Position numbers and translations under genes: made by a program. This document shows, piece by piece, positions 47,353 to 58,860 of a stretch of DNA of 64,000 bases; the first letter of the stretch is position 1, and the number at the start of each line of letters is the position of its first letter. The notes below the pieces were generated by a model. It did not search any database. It saw nothing but the letters and a program-made list of their open reading frames with translations, and was not told the DNA's origin. This DNA is from Micropterix aruncella (taxonomy: Eukaryota; Arthropoda; Insecta; Lepidoptera; Micropterigidae): assembly GCA_944548615.1 (NCBI GenBank), contig OX155955.1, forward strand, positions 10,845,921-10,909,920, read 5' to 3'.

Positions 47353-47619
47353 AATTGTCGTATATACTTAAATCCGTATGATACGCCATGATTACGTCTA
47401 AACAGGACATATGTCCCGTTTAGAGGTCGCTTGTCTCTTGTTGTTTAAGAATGCAACAGTTACATTTTAACTATTAAAAATACGCACGATACTCTATTCT
47501 TTCTGGACCATTGGCAAACGTCTCATACAATCCACCTTGCAGTGACGTCATTGTTAAGGCGTCTCGACGTGCGAATGTATTGAGGTTCAGTTTAATAGTA
47601 GTACCGAGCATGGTGACAT

Positions 47620-47700
47620 ATTTATTTATTTATTTATTTATTTATTTATTTTCAGGAAAACCAACAGCTAATTATAATTGAGTCGGAACCTTGTCATTGA
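47620..47700 (-). mobile_element. LINE 3' end with (AAAT)n tail
   Basis: A (TTTA)n run is followed by AAAACCAACAGCTAATTATA. The same junction occurs at 50385-50440, so both are 3' ends of one LINE family on the minus strand. Confidence 0.55.
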
Positions 47701-47807
47701 TTGGCCATTATTTTAGTCAGGAAGATCGTCATTAAGGAGCTTACGTCTTTGATTTTTGCTTAGTATAAAATGTACATATGCAAACTTATCGGTACCAGAT
47801 CGGAGTT

Positions 47808-48473
47808 AACGATTCCTGCGCAGTTGGGCCATTAAGACCTGCTCGTGATTTCTAGTCGGCTCATTTCACGGTTGAACTTCTATCCAGTAGCCTCCCCGAA
47901 GAAGGTCGAACCCGCTAAGGTTTCTGTATTCTTTGCCATGGCATTGTATAATAATTCCTCTGGGGGTGACCTTTGGGCGCTGCTGGGTAGTTTCCGAGCC
48001 GTGCGGCGTCAGCCAATCGACTGTGCACTCCCGCGAATAACTGGAAGGGTCTGGAAACGTCATACTTCCTTAGCAGCGGGGGTGGATGCTGACCTGATGT
48101 CACCCACTCTTGGAACGACAAATTGGCCACCCGATCCCGGGCGGTAGACGGGCAAAGGATGCCATGGTCCGCGATAAATTAGAACTGAATTACCGCTAAC
48201 ACTAGGTAGAGGCTGCGCAAGCGACTTAGAACCTGCGGCCAGACTGGAGGACGGAGCAATCCGGTCAAATATGGTAGTCAGGAGTGAGGCGTCCCGCTGG
48301 GTACTTCCCAGTGCCTGGTGCAAGGCGTTGGCTTCTGACGGGCGAGTTGGCGTAGATAGACAGTGGACTGTGCTGTCCCTAAGTATCTACCCTCACTCCA
48401 GGTTGAAAGAATGATTGCATATCGTTATAACCTCCTGGGGTGACGGGTTCGCCCGTTGTAGATGTCACCTCTA
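47808..48473 (+). mobile_element. Family B retroposon-like repeat, uninterrupted copy B2
   Basis: It is about 666 bp, with the same block order as family A: GCGGCGTCAGCCAATCGACT, GTAGACGGGCAAAGGATGCC, then a GACGGGTTCGCCCGTTG hairpin end. Its sequence is clearly diverged from family A. It serves as the reference for the interrupted copy B1. No clear target duplication was found. Confidence 0.7.
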
Positions 48474-48479
48474 AAGGTA

Positions 48480-49072
48480 CGTCCCTGTGATATGTCCTAA
48501 CAATTACTTACTGTTAAGCCGGCCCTGTCGCTTCCATCACAATACATATTTATGTCGCTCTACCAGTCACCTTTTCTTCTCAGTCGTTGTCCATCCATCG
48601 TTCACTGGACCTTCCGACCGGGCTTCTTCCCAATACGCAATAACGCAATTATAACTGTGGTTGAGGCCTTCCACTTTTCTTTTTCCTCTTTTCGAAAGTG
48701 CGAGTGCAATAGAGCATCTGCACTGAGACTCCTTGGAGAAGTTGAATTATTCAGCACGGCGATTGATCGTTTAATTTAAGCAAACCTTGGCTTCTCTTGT
48801 TATCTGGCCGACGGCCAATTTCTAGTAGCAACGACAACTGTATGTGACCATTGTGTTAATGTCTGCCTGCAATGCGTTGGCCGCTGTCTGCGCCGCCGAT
48901 TGTCTCATCCAATCCATCCAGGAATGTCAAAGATTTAACTCCATTCCGTAAACCTTTTTTTTATTAATCGCTGCTATCTAGCCTGATCTCCAGCGGCGTA
49001 GTCACAGCATATAGTGATTAATATTTATCGAAACTTAATCTAGTAAACCACTTCAAATACTTCAGCTAAGAT
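48480..49072. other. No supported feature
   Basis: Moderate GC. The frame 48552-48779 has no recognised motif. Confidence 0.4.
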
Positions 49073-49075
49073 TTA

Positions 49076-49248
49076 GGGGCCCGGCACACTGGTCCTACTT
49101 ACGCAACGTACGCGACGCATTATGACATCTGGCCCTTGAATTTGCAAGAAAGCAGACACACTTATTCCACGCAACGTTGTAAATTCAAGGGCCAGGTGTC
49201 ATTATGCGTTGCTTACCTTGCGTACGTAGGACCAGTGTGCCGGACCCC
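49076..49248. mobile_element. Foldback MITE with TTA target duplication
   Basis: The whole 173 bp is almost one inverted repeat. GGGGCCCGGCACACTGGTCC pairs with GGACCAGTGTGCCGGACCCC, and pairing continues inward through CTGGCCCTTGAATTT. TTA flanks both sides (49073-49075, 49249-49251), consistent with Harbinger-type integration. Confidence 0.85.
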
Positions 49249-49254
49249 TTATTC

Positions 49255-49770
49255 TAACAATTTCATTCCCGGCCCACCAACCGACCAGGAGAAAAAGTAT
49301 TGTGAACGCGCATTTTTATTTAATCTGAGATGAAGACGGAAATATCCATTTTGAGTCACCCTAGGACGATTAGGACCACTTCTATATTGAAATCTACATG
49401 TGTGTCTCTCTGTGAGTATTCCTCCATAATAGCGCCCACCGCATAATCCGATTGAGCTGAAATTTGGTATGCAGGCATCGTTTGGTCATGGTTAGTGTTA
49501 AAAAGATTGTGGTTGAAATCAGTCCATCACAGGGGGCACACTAGTCATATATCAATCTCGAAATATTGGACTTAGAGACTTCAAATTTGGTACACAGATG
49601 CCTTGTTGGATCGAAATCACATTTACTGAAATTTTCGTTTTGATATTGTATATACAAGCTACAAATAATAATATTTAAATTCTGCCATATGTTTCAATCA
49701 GATATTACCACCGTCTGTTGACGCTTAGCCTAGAAACGAACCGCGCCGCCGGAGATTGTTTATTTGCCTG
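49255..49770 (-). mobile_element. Dispersed repeat R3, minus copy
   Basis: It carries reverse complements of the R3 blocks: CCGATTGAGCTGAAATTTGG, CAGGCATCGTTTGGTCATGG and GAACCGCGCCGCC near the far end. About 70 bp of extra sequence lie near 49310-49390. Confidence 0.55.
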
Positions 49771-50384
49771 ATGACTTAAAACATTCAAACGATTTATACA
49801 TTCTTCCATAAATTCTTCTTTCTTACTATGCAAATAATTAATTTATGAAAATAACGTTTTTCAACGTTGTCTTTCACAGTTGCAAAAATTAATTCACACG
49901 AACAATCCCTTCCTAGGCCACGAACATCAATATTTGCGGATATAAAAGCGCATACATTTAGCATATTAAACACTCTCGTCAATCGTATCAACGGTAAGCC
50001 ATCTCTCTATATTAGCTCCTTTTAATAATTAAATGATTAAATATTAACACTGTGTTTATCCACCTATGTACGCCGAGGGAAGACTTCTACGACCGTTGGG
50101 CTCTGGTCATATCGACAACGCACGACAGCCAGACAGCCAAAAATATTCGAGTCTTCCTTAGTGGCTGCGAGAGAAACACCACTCTTAGCAGTTCATATTT
50201 TGAGCTACGCAACCGCTCATCTTCATCTATACAAAATATATATGGTTATTATGACAGCGACAGCTTAAGACAAGCGTAAAAGATATAACTGGGTTCTATA
50301 CTGAAAGTAAAACCTCCATCAGTCGCAATGATGATACGGAAAACGCCAGACTAATTGTATCATATATTTAAATCTGTATGGTAC

Positions 50385-50440
50385 TTATTTATTTATTTAT
50401 TTATTTATTTTATGAAAACCAACAGCTAATTATAATTTAA
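50385..50440 (-). mobile_element. LINE 3' end with (AAAT)n tail, second copy
   Basis: It has the same (TTTA)n to AAAACCAACAGCTAATTATA junction as 47620-47700. Confidence 0.55.
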
Positions 50441-51480
50441 CAAAAAGAGGAGTAGGATAACAGAGAGCCAATTAAAGGTTTTCACGTTTAAGTAACGTTG
50501 TAGAAACATGTGTGACCTTTCAAATAAAGCTATCGATTTAAAATACATCAAAAAATATTCAACAATTAATGCTAAAGAATTCACTGTTCAGCTGCTGCCT
50601 AGCTGAGTTAATACTCGTACAGAATAGATCAAAGTCAAAGCGTTTAATCAAATAATTACAATAATTGTCACTTGTTCGCCACAGAAATGCACCGATTACG
50701 TCGAAAAGACACGTATAGTTATTTTTTCAATTAGACCTAAAACAAATATTTGTAATGATATATCGGTAATACCACTGCACTGGATCTCCCACGTAGATGC
50801 GTCATTATTAATAGTGCAGTCACTATTAATAGTACATTATTAGTACAGTACAGTCACAGAGCATAGTACAGTCACAGAGCAAGAAAAAAGGGATCAACCT
50901 CGGAATGAGAGATAATAAACTGGAAACTCGTATACACATTTATTTTGAAGTTCTAAAAGTTTTCTCAAAAGTCTCATAAAATCGCGTGTCTGCATCGTAA
51001 GTTGTTCTAGGTTAAAGGTCACAAAAAATGTTTTTTGCGATTATCCAGGTTTCTATAGCTCCAATGATGTTAACATCTATGATAACAATTGTAGATCATA
51101 AAATTATATAATGGCGTCATTGCGAGGTAAAACTATGAGTCCTTTGCCAGTGTCATTTACATGTTGTGACGGTCAATTTATTTATTAAACGGTAATTATA
51201 GAATTGGTCCAGATCGTTTTACATTTTTATGCAATATTGGGATTCAATATTAGATCGACGTCATAAAGAGCAAATTTGGAAAGGGGAACAGTCGGAGATG
51301 TCGTCAAAGAAAGGATGAATAATACGGGATTACAGTTTTTAAAATTCCATCGCGCATACAACAATGATTGTCTCTCGTTTCGCGTTTTTGCAATCGACGA
51401 TGAAAAAAATGCTGCGTAGCAGAGAGTTTTAAAAGAATAGTACATCATTTTTTTTTTAAATACGATTTTATTACCACGAA
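50441..51480. other. No supported feature
   Basis: AT-rich. There is a small local duplication of the phrase ACAGTCACAGAGCA near 50845-50885. I recognise nothing else. Confidence 0.4.
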
Positions 51481-51499
51481 AAATACTACAAATATACTA

Positions 51500-51800
51500 C
51501 GAATTGGCGCGCGGGGGGATTTTGGGTTGGCGGGGGGGGGGGGGGGTATGTCTTCTTGCCGGGAAAGTCTTGCTCCTTGTACCCAATATATCTTGTCTTT
51601 CATTTCCATATTCGTGAACGCAGGCGCATATGACTGTGATTTTCGCTTCACCGGCCTCAGTACCGGATTATCCAATAGGTCAAGTAGGCACCGGCCTATA
51701 GGTCCCACGGCTTTAGGGGCCCTGCGTAGAGGGATCATACAAATTATATATTTTTTAATTGTTTCTAATACATCGAAAAAAATCATTGACTTGAAATTTT
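51500..51800. mobile_element. Possible hAT-like remnant with G homopolymer
   Basis: A run of about 15 G near 51533-51547 precedes a GC-rich patch with CCGGCCTATAGGTCCCACGG and TTTAGGGGCCC, reminiscent of sequences upstream of hAT/ZBED transposases. No ends or target duplication were found. Confidence 0.25.
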
Positions 51801-52052
51801 AAGGAGGAAATATTTAATAAACTGTTTGTTCCGACTAATAGTATAACCGTTATAAATTTTGACCGTTGATCGCTGCCAGTCTGTGCGATCGTATTTTGTT
51901 TATATTCGCGTATTTGCTACGCAACATATGCATTGTCAGATTTTTAACGGCCCACTTTTCCTATGCGATCGTGTTTTGTCTATTCTACGCTATATCGTCG
52001 TCAAAATGTTTGACAGTCTTGAGCCCCGAAAAGTGCTAAGGGGTCCCCGAGA

Positions 52053-52078
52053 TTTCGACGGCCTAAGGGCCGTCGAAA
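52053..52078. repeat. Perfect 11-bp-arm hairpin
   Basis: TTTCGACGGCC and GGCCGTCGAAA flank the tetraloop TAAG. Its role is unknown. Confidence 0.85.
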
Positions 52079-52764
52079 GTTAATCTGACCGACAGACCTG
52101 GTCAGTTAGATACACATCCATGGTATAGCCAAGGAAAATATGTAGTGCAACTGATATCCGCAATGTCATTACATGCAAACAATTTCGCGTGAAACTAAAT
52201 ACATTCAGTCATATTTCCTCGCATCGTCGCGTTAATTAACTCGCAAAATATTTAATTAACGATGTTTACCGCGGCCGCTGACCACGGCTGCAGCGTTGGA
52301 CGTCCGATGCAATTCGTTCAGTTAAATTGTAAAACAGCCTTCAGAACGCTTCGTTACATTATTTGGTGCGTGAAAATTGTTCGGTTTTGCACTTCAAGCA
52401 CAAATATATCGTTTTGGGTCGCCCCTAGCGGCGAGTAGCCGAACTTACTTCGATCGCAGCGAGCATTGTTTCTGTCGTTATCGTCTTTACACCATTCCGC
52501 GTCGCGTTTCTATCGCAACAGTTACATGTGGCTGCGATAGCATACTCGCTCTCAAACTCCAATATTTTTAAAGAAATATCGGTGTTTTTAACACGCTGTA
52601 TGTTTTTAAGAAATATCGGTGTTTTTAACATCCTGTATGTAACTATGTAATGGAATCTAAGGTAACTAATTTAACCATCTTCCAAGGATCGTAGCGTCAT
52701 GAAAATTGGCAGCTGTATGTACCTAGTTCTGATGACAATACAATAATATGGTACTGTCGAACTG

Positions 52765-53115
52765 ATCTGATGATGGAGTCGGAAGATATGAACTTCATGA
52801 TGGAACATCGTATCATAGCTGTGTTTGGACTTGTTAGAAAAGTCTTGGAATGAACTTTGACCACGATTAGGTTTCAAGGTCTGATGATGAAGCCGGAAGA
52901 TAGGCATTGGCATTCCATGATGGAATATCGTATCATAGCCGTGTTTGGACTTGTTAGAAAGGTATTGTAATGAACTTTGACCACAATTAAGTTTCAAAGT
53001 CTGATGATAAAGCCGGAAGACAGGAACTGGCATTCCATGATGGAATATCGTATCATAGTCGTGTTTGCACTTGTGAGAAAGGTCACGTAATATACTTTGA
53101 ACACGATCAGGTTTC
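52765..53115. repeat. Three tandem ~120-bp units, open on the minus strand
   Basis: Units start at 52765, 52879 and 52999. Units 2 and 3 are 120 and about 117 bp, and unit 1 lacks 6 bp. All share GATGATGGAGTCGGAAGATA-like and CATCGTATCATAGCTGTGTT-like blocks. Because the unit and the deletion are multiples of three, a minus-strand frame stays open for 148 codons with a repeating YDTIFHHGMP then FRLHHQ motif. No homologue is recognised. Confidence 0.8.
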
Positions 53116-53503
53116 AAGTTTATAACAAACCTTTTTTGGTTTTTACGTGCATTTATAAAAGCGTGTTTTTAGTGTTCTTTTAACCATTAATTTTATAGTT
53201 TCTTACTGAAAATGAAAATTTATGATCGTTTAACGTTTCTACATGAGAAAAAATAAAAAAAACCTATATAATAACGATCCCCCACGTATTTTTTGAAATT
53301 TCGTGCAATTAATTGGTGTCCTTGTGTCGCATAATATGTTTGGAAATATATGTTTGTTTTTTTACTGTAGAATATGTTAAATTAAGTTATTAAAGTTCTG
53401 TGTTCGTTTTGTAGGTTTTTAACAATTTACTATGCACCAGATTATTGGCATTGAATTTCTATTGATCATATAAATAATTACCGGCACTAATCACCGGTGC
53501 ACA

Positions 53504-53713
53504 ATGGACTCACGAGCAGAAAGAATAAATTGTGACGTAAAAAAAATATTTTGTTGGGAAATACACTTGTACCGTGAAAGAATTCAACTTCATTTGGTAG
53601 CCATCATACAAACCCATATTTTAGGCGTTTGGTCGGTGAACGTCTATATCTTTGTATATTTTATTAGTAGCGAATATTGTATTATAGACGATTTTTACAG
53701 TCCCAAATCATAA
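53504..53713 (+). other. Small open frame, unassigned
   Basis: The ATG is in a fair context (CACAATGGA), followed by 69 codons with a hydrophobic stretch (ILGVWSVNVYIFVYFI) that could span a membrane, then a stop. No upstream promoter or downstream poly(A) signal is obvious. It may be chance. Confidence 0.18.
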
Positions 53714-53799
53714 TTTCCAAATTAGCGATGTCACATTGAAATATTTCCATTATTTTTATTGTGGTTGTTGTGTTGTCGTCAGTTGACCTTATGATGAAT

Positions 53800-54126
53800 A
53801 GCAAACATAAGGGTCTCTCTAGATCAAGCGTGCTTGTCAAGCATCGCGTCGCGAGCTGGGAAGAGATCGTAATCCGCAGGAAATATGCAAATATTTTTTT
53901 TAATATTTACCAAAAATGCCTAATTTTGTATACCTGGGAGTCACGTCATTCATCAATCAATTAACTCCAATTAACTTGACTCCCTGGTATAAACTACAAA
54001 ATAAGGCATTTTTGGTAAATATTTAATAAAAAAACATATTTCCTGCGGTTTACGATCCCTTCTCAGCCCGCGACGCTATGCTTGACAAGCATGCTTGATC
54101 GTCTAAAGAGCCCCTTAGTTTACGCT
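53800..54126. mobile_element. Foldback element with ~145-bp arms
   Basis: The left arm 53800-53943 and right arm 53977-54126 are imperfect inverted copies sharing GCTTGTCAAGCAT, AATATTTACCAAAAATGCC and CCGCAGGAAATAT. The spacer is about 33 bp. No target duplication is clear. It has no coding capacity. Confidence 0.75.
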
Positions 54127-54739
54127 TACTTATCTATGTTAAGCGTATCGCTGGGCTTATATTTGGGAAATCCCCATTGAAATTATTGTCGGACGATTTA
54201 AATAATCTACACCTGCGTCAGTATTATTTATCTAAGCGATTATACAATAATGAATGTATATTATACGTAAAATCATAAGTGCTAATTATTTATTTGATCA
54301 GTAAACCGAAACTTTTTTAGCCGGCATTAAGGGTTTTGAAAAAAATGCATTTTCTCAGTTCTCCTGACTTGATTGACTTTCTTTTATTCTGACTATTGGC
54401 GATTGACTATTCTTATTATTACTAATTTGTCAACATTTATATTAATATTATTTTTAATATTTTTTATTGCTGCTATGTTATAATTTGTGATTATCAAATA
54501 ATTCAGATTGATTATTAGTACGATATGGACGATAGTACGATAGTACATAAAGATAATTTGTGAAATTGTTTGTTTCTTATATAACCCAGAAAATATTAAC
54601 TTGATCTTTTAACCTTATTTTATGCATACTAATGTAGGTATTTATATACATATTAGAGTAGTAATTTTGATTAATTTTGTAATTTTAGTTTATATACTTA
54701 TTCGAATAGTAATTTTGACTCTAATTTTGGTTAGTTTAG

Positions 54740-54910
54740 GTACCCTATGGCGATTCTAACAATACCACACACTTCTAAATCGTTTCAAGCTTCTAGAAGT
54801 TATGGTGGAAAAAGAAATGGAAAACATACATACATGAACCCTGATCTAATTAAAATTCTTTTTGGTGGGCAGTCGTGTATAAAAATCAAGTGAATACATG
54901 GTAGGTGAAT
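54740..54910 (+). mobile_element. Dispersed repeat R4, third copy
   Basis: It contains CACTTCTAAATCGTTTCAAG, TAGAAGTTATGGTGG, ACATACATGAACCCTG and TGGTGGGCAGTCGTGTA in the same order as 16435-16625. Confidence 0.6.
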
Positions 54911-55665
54911 TAATCGACAAAGGTTGTGCCAGCCTAAGGTGTGGAAACTTATCTTTGTTCAGTTCTTAAGATCGGTCTCTTTTCGATGGCACTTACCTTC
55001 CGAACAAATAGGTGCAATTTGTTTTAAATTTAGCAATTTTCCTATTTTTTTTGTACTAGTACCAAGATTTTGCTAGGCAAGTTGGCGGGGTGGTGTACAG
55101 CCCTATGTGTAAATTTTAATTTAAATCACATTTCAGATTAAATAACTGGTTGGTGCACATTTTCGAATGGGATCTTAGACTAGTATATCCTCATTTACTA
55201 ATTAACTTTCGTTTTCGATGTCTGCTAACTATTATTTCTCTGTGACGACTTTTCTCCATCCGCCGTTGTCCATTCCTGCAGCGTTCGCTTCGCTTATGCA
55301 TATTTGATTCGCGGCTCCGTCTGTATATAAAATTGTCTCGTCCACTGATTTCTTTTCAGTGGTTTAATTAAGAGGCGAAACGCTCGCACAGCGAGACAAG
55401 GCACGCGCTAAACGAATAAACACTTCTGTCTCGCTCGGCTCCACCACTCGGAATATTTATAGAAACTGTTCTTCCGTTTAAGTCCAGTCGTGGCATATCT
55501 CTCATTTATACTTATATGCTTTATTTAGTCATGGATGATTATTAAATTACCGAGTTCATTACTAATGACATTTTTGTAGTTAGTGATTATTACGCTGAGC
55601 TAACGAAAATGAAAAGTTTCAGAAATCTCTAGTGTTGAATCCTAGTTACATATTTTCTGTTCTTA
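54911..55665. other. No supported feature
   Basis: AT-rich with a mildly GC-rich patch near 55380-55440. No motif recognised. Confidence 0.4.
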
Positions 55666-55669
55666 TATT

Positions 55670-56200
55670 TACTTTCCTAGCCCACAAACCGACCAGGAAA
55701 TGACACGATTAAGACCAATTCCAGATTGAAGTCTGTCTGTCTATCTGTGTGTATTCCTCCTCGATAGCGCAGTCTGCTAGATTAGCGTACCACCAGCGCG
55801 GGTACTGCAGCACAGCAGTCATCGCCTCAGAAGATGCCATGTACACACTCCCGTATCATCCTATCACCATAAGACGACCGATCCGTCAGGCGCCCCATTA
55901 CGATACCTGCTACAGGGCGAACAAGCCCTGTGAAGACATAAATGAAAGCCGGGTCGATGGGCCCTGCTCACGAGAAGCCCCACCTAACAGAACGAATAGT
56001 GGAAGACGTCACAGGCCCATATCAGGGCTCATCGACTAATATTTGATTGATTGTACGATAGCGCCAAAACGCTTCATCCGATTGAGCTGAAATTTGGTAC
56101 GCAGGCATCATTTGGTCATGGCAAGATTTTAAAAGATTGTGGTAGAAATCGGCGTTACTAGTCATATATCCTCCAAATATTGAAATTAAAACTTATATTT
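55670..56200 (-). mobile_element. Dispersed repeat R3, minus copy with inserted retroposon
   Basis: Reverse-complement R3 blocks (CCCACAAACCGACCAGGA, CTATCTGTGTGTATTCCTCC, CCGATTGAGCTGAAATTTGG, TTTGGTCATGGCAAGATTTT) flank a 285-bp insertion at 55771-56055. Confidence 0.6.
55771..56055 (+). mobile_element. SINE-like insertion of unknown family
   Basis: It is a 285-bp GC-rich segment flanked by the 9-bp direct repeat CGATAGCGC (55762-55770 and 56056-56064). It ends in a TTTGATTGATTGTA tail resembling a short (GATT)n. The host R3 sequence continues smoothly across the gap. No polymerase III boxes are evident. The 96-codon frame over it has no recognised motif. Confidence 0.55.
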
Positions 56201-56744
56201 CAATTCTATCTTATATTTCAACTTAAGACTTACATGTGTTTCGGTTTTAAATTCATAATGATGTTGTCATTGATCTACAATCTACATAGATAGTCATTGC
56301 GATTTTCACTTACTCGTAATTTGTTGTGCCTATCACAAATTAGGCTGTTTGATATGATTTGTCCGCGATTATTGACTCGATTAGTGAGTTCATAACTCAT
56401 TGATTTTCTTTAATTAATTTTCTCCGACGCGTAGCGGTGTTAAATTGCATTATGTCGCCATTCAATCAGACATGGTCCGCATACGAAGTAACTTCGCGTA
56501 AAAAAGTGAAACAGGAAATGGAACATACCGGACACAATGGCTACTCGGTTAGTTTATGTACGTTTGTAGTGTCATTGCTCTACTTGTTTCTTTACACCTT
56601 TTTTTGAGAGCCGCTTGTTGAATATTTGCCAATATTCATTTAATGGGAAAAGAAGCAGATTCTGATAAAGCCTAAGGGGATTATGCTGAATTTTCGTTGT
56701 TCACGTTTAGTCGGTAATCACATAGTTTATCGCTAGCATTTCTT

Positions 56745-56825
56745 GTAGTGGGTGAATCAGAACTATGAACTTAGCAACTTTTGATTAAAAGAAATGGAAA
56801 AAAAAACTTTTTTTGTTATAATTCA
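56745..56825. mobile_element. MITE family S, end fragment
   Basis: CTTGTAGTGGGTGAATCAG and CTTAGCAACTTTTGATTAAA match one end of the family S copies. The rest is absent. Confidence 0.55.
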
Positions 56826-57051
56826 ATATTTCTAACTTACACATACATAAAATAAATCTAACTTACACATACATATAAATGATAGACCTAAACAATAGAT
56901 CTTTATAATTCAATTTACCTTTATAAATATTTATTAATAAATTTGAATAATGTATACCTAGGTAATTTGTCGCTTTTAATATTTTTTTTATTTTAAATTT
57001 GTATAATGAACATATTTTAAGATTCAGCAGCTTTCATGCAGAACAAGAACC

Positions 57052-57711
57052 AATTTGGGTTGTCGACTACAGCGGGTGAGCCCGTCACCTCAGGAAGTTT
57101 TAACGATCTCCCTGGAGTTAGCGTAGAAGACTTGAGGACAAAACAGTCCACCGTCTAGCTACGCCACAAGCCCGTAAGAGGCCAACGCCTTAACCGTGAG
57201 ATAGCCAGGAATGTTACCCGGCGGGGCGACACTCACGCCCTTACTTCCAATTGTGACCAGATTACTCCGGTCTCTCGATTGGTTACGAGTTCGAGGTCGC
57301 TTGCGCGGTCCTCTCCCTTACGAAGCGGGGAAACGGTGTTTACCAAATCTATGCGGACCACAGCGTCCTTTGCCCGGCTGTTCACCCAGGATCGGATGGC
57401 CGATGGTCATTTCAAGAGCAGTCGCCGTAAGGTCCGCAACCACCCCCGCTCTATAGGAAACAGCACTGCTTCCAGATTCCCCCGACTGTTAGTCAGAGTG
57501 CACGGTCGATTGGCTTACGCCGCACGGTGCGCAGACCGTCAAGGAGCGCCAGAAGGTTGATTCCTAGGGGAAACTGACCATAAGGCCAGAGTTCTACCCA
57601 GGCTCGCACTTCATGCGTGGAGGCCGTCGGATAGGTATTGACCCGTGAGTGTGACCAACACTGAACAGAATGGGTCTTCGTGGCCAACTCAGCAAGGGCC
57701 CATTAACTCCC
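57052..57711 (-). mobile_element. GC-rich retroposon-like family A, copy A4
   Basis: It is 660 bp in minus orientation: GTTGTCGACTACAGCGGG at the left, CCCATTAACTCCC at the right. It is flanked by GCAGAACAAGAACC (57038-57051) and GCAGCACAAGAACC (57712-57725), 13 of 14 identical. The boundaries agree with A1-A3, so all four are full-length. Confidence 0.85.
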
Positions 57712-57724
57712 GCAGCACAAGAAC

Positions 57725-58135
57725 CGTAGGAATATGCATTTAAATATGATGTACGTATTTTTGTAATAAAATGAGGTGAGTTTTGTGTCGCTGGCTCGGT
57801 TATAGACTCCGCGCCGCTTGAGCTATTTCGGTGGCGTCGGCCAAGTTGTGCGTCGCGACGCCCGGCGTCCGCAGCGGCATCGAGTTGCCATTGCGAGCTC
57901 GTGACACGTTGCCCCGTGACGGGATCTGGGCGGGCGCCACGTGCCTGTCATGCCCACTGCCCATTCGCGAACGGATACCCCAACTGCGAAACATTGAGAC
58001 TAAAATGGATAAAATAAATAGGACGTGGAAGGAAGATGACTGCCACAAACGTCTAACCATGACTGCTAAAATACCAAAATAAATTATGTAATGTTTGGTA
58101 TCTATCCTGTCTATCTATCTATCCTGAGGGTCATG
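57725..58135. other. CpG-containing stretch without assigned feature
   Basis: GC-rich between 57800 and 57980, with short frames on both strands. Nothing recognised. A short (CTAT)n run is near 58108. Confidence 0.35.
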
Positions 58136-58139
58136 TCCA

Positions 58140-58832
58140 GAAAGCCACATCGATAATCCAACAAACGATTTATTAAAAGAGCTGAGACTTTTGTACATTA
58201 GACAGATGTATGCCAAAGTAACCCTACTTTATTATCCCAACAATCCGCACACACACAACATCACTGACCACAACAATCTAACTAGAGGTTGCGCGTCAGA
58301 AAAACATCTAATTAAAAAAACCAAATCTAAATTTGCGCAAAGGCACTTTAGTTGTGTAGCTCCTAAAGTTCACAATTACTTTCAGGATAAGTTAAAACAA
58401 TGCAAAAGCTTACATATGAAAAAGGGAAAACTTACTTTGTGGCTGTTTGAGACCGGCAGGGAAAAGGTAGCTGAAATTATTACACATATCCTTGTTTAAA
58501 ACGACAAGTTATCAATTTAATTTAATATTACAATTATATATTACTAATAAATACGTCTATGTAAATGCAAATGTATGTAAATAATACAAGTAGGTAAATG
58601 TATACCTATATTTATATATAAATGAGAATAATATATGTATAATGTTTAATATTATATAAACATGTAAAATATTACCATAGTTCTTAATTGCAGTATAAAA
58701 TTACGTGCGCATCTTAATTTAAAATAAAATAATCTACCCTAGTACGGGCAATAACCTAGTTGGGTAGTTTTTAAGACATAATTTTTATACTACTTTCTCT
58801 TAAATAAAGCATTATTATTATTATTATTATCT
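58140..58832 (+). mobile_element. CR1/Daphne-like LINE 3' end with (ATT)n tail
   Basis: The coding end at about 58155-58499 contains LLKELRLLYIRQMYAK then HNYFQDKLKQC and KGKLTLWLFETGREKVAEII, a pattern like the C-termini of the 6.4 and 43.2 kb LINEs. The 3' UTR has the stem CTACCC/GGGTAG (58734-58739, 58762-58767) followed by AATAAAGC and an (ATT)n tail. It is 5'-truncated. Confidence 0.7.
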
Positions 58833-58860
58833 ATAATGGTTCATAATCACAGCGAAGCAT

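Noticed and set aside
52053..52078. Hairpin as a transcription terminator
   Set aside because: This is a eukaryotic sequence with no adjacent gene. A factor-independent bacterial-type terminator does not apply.
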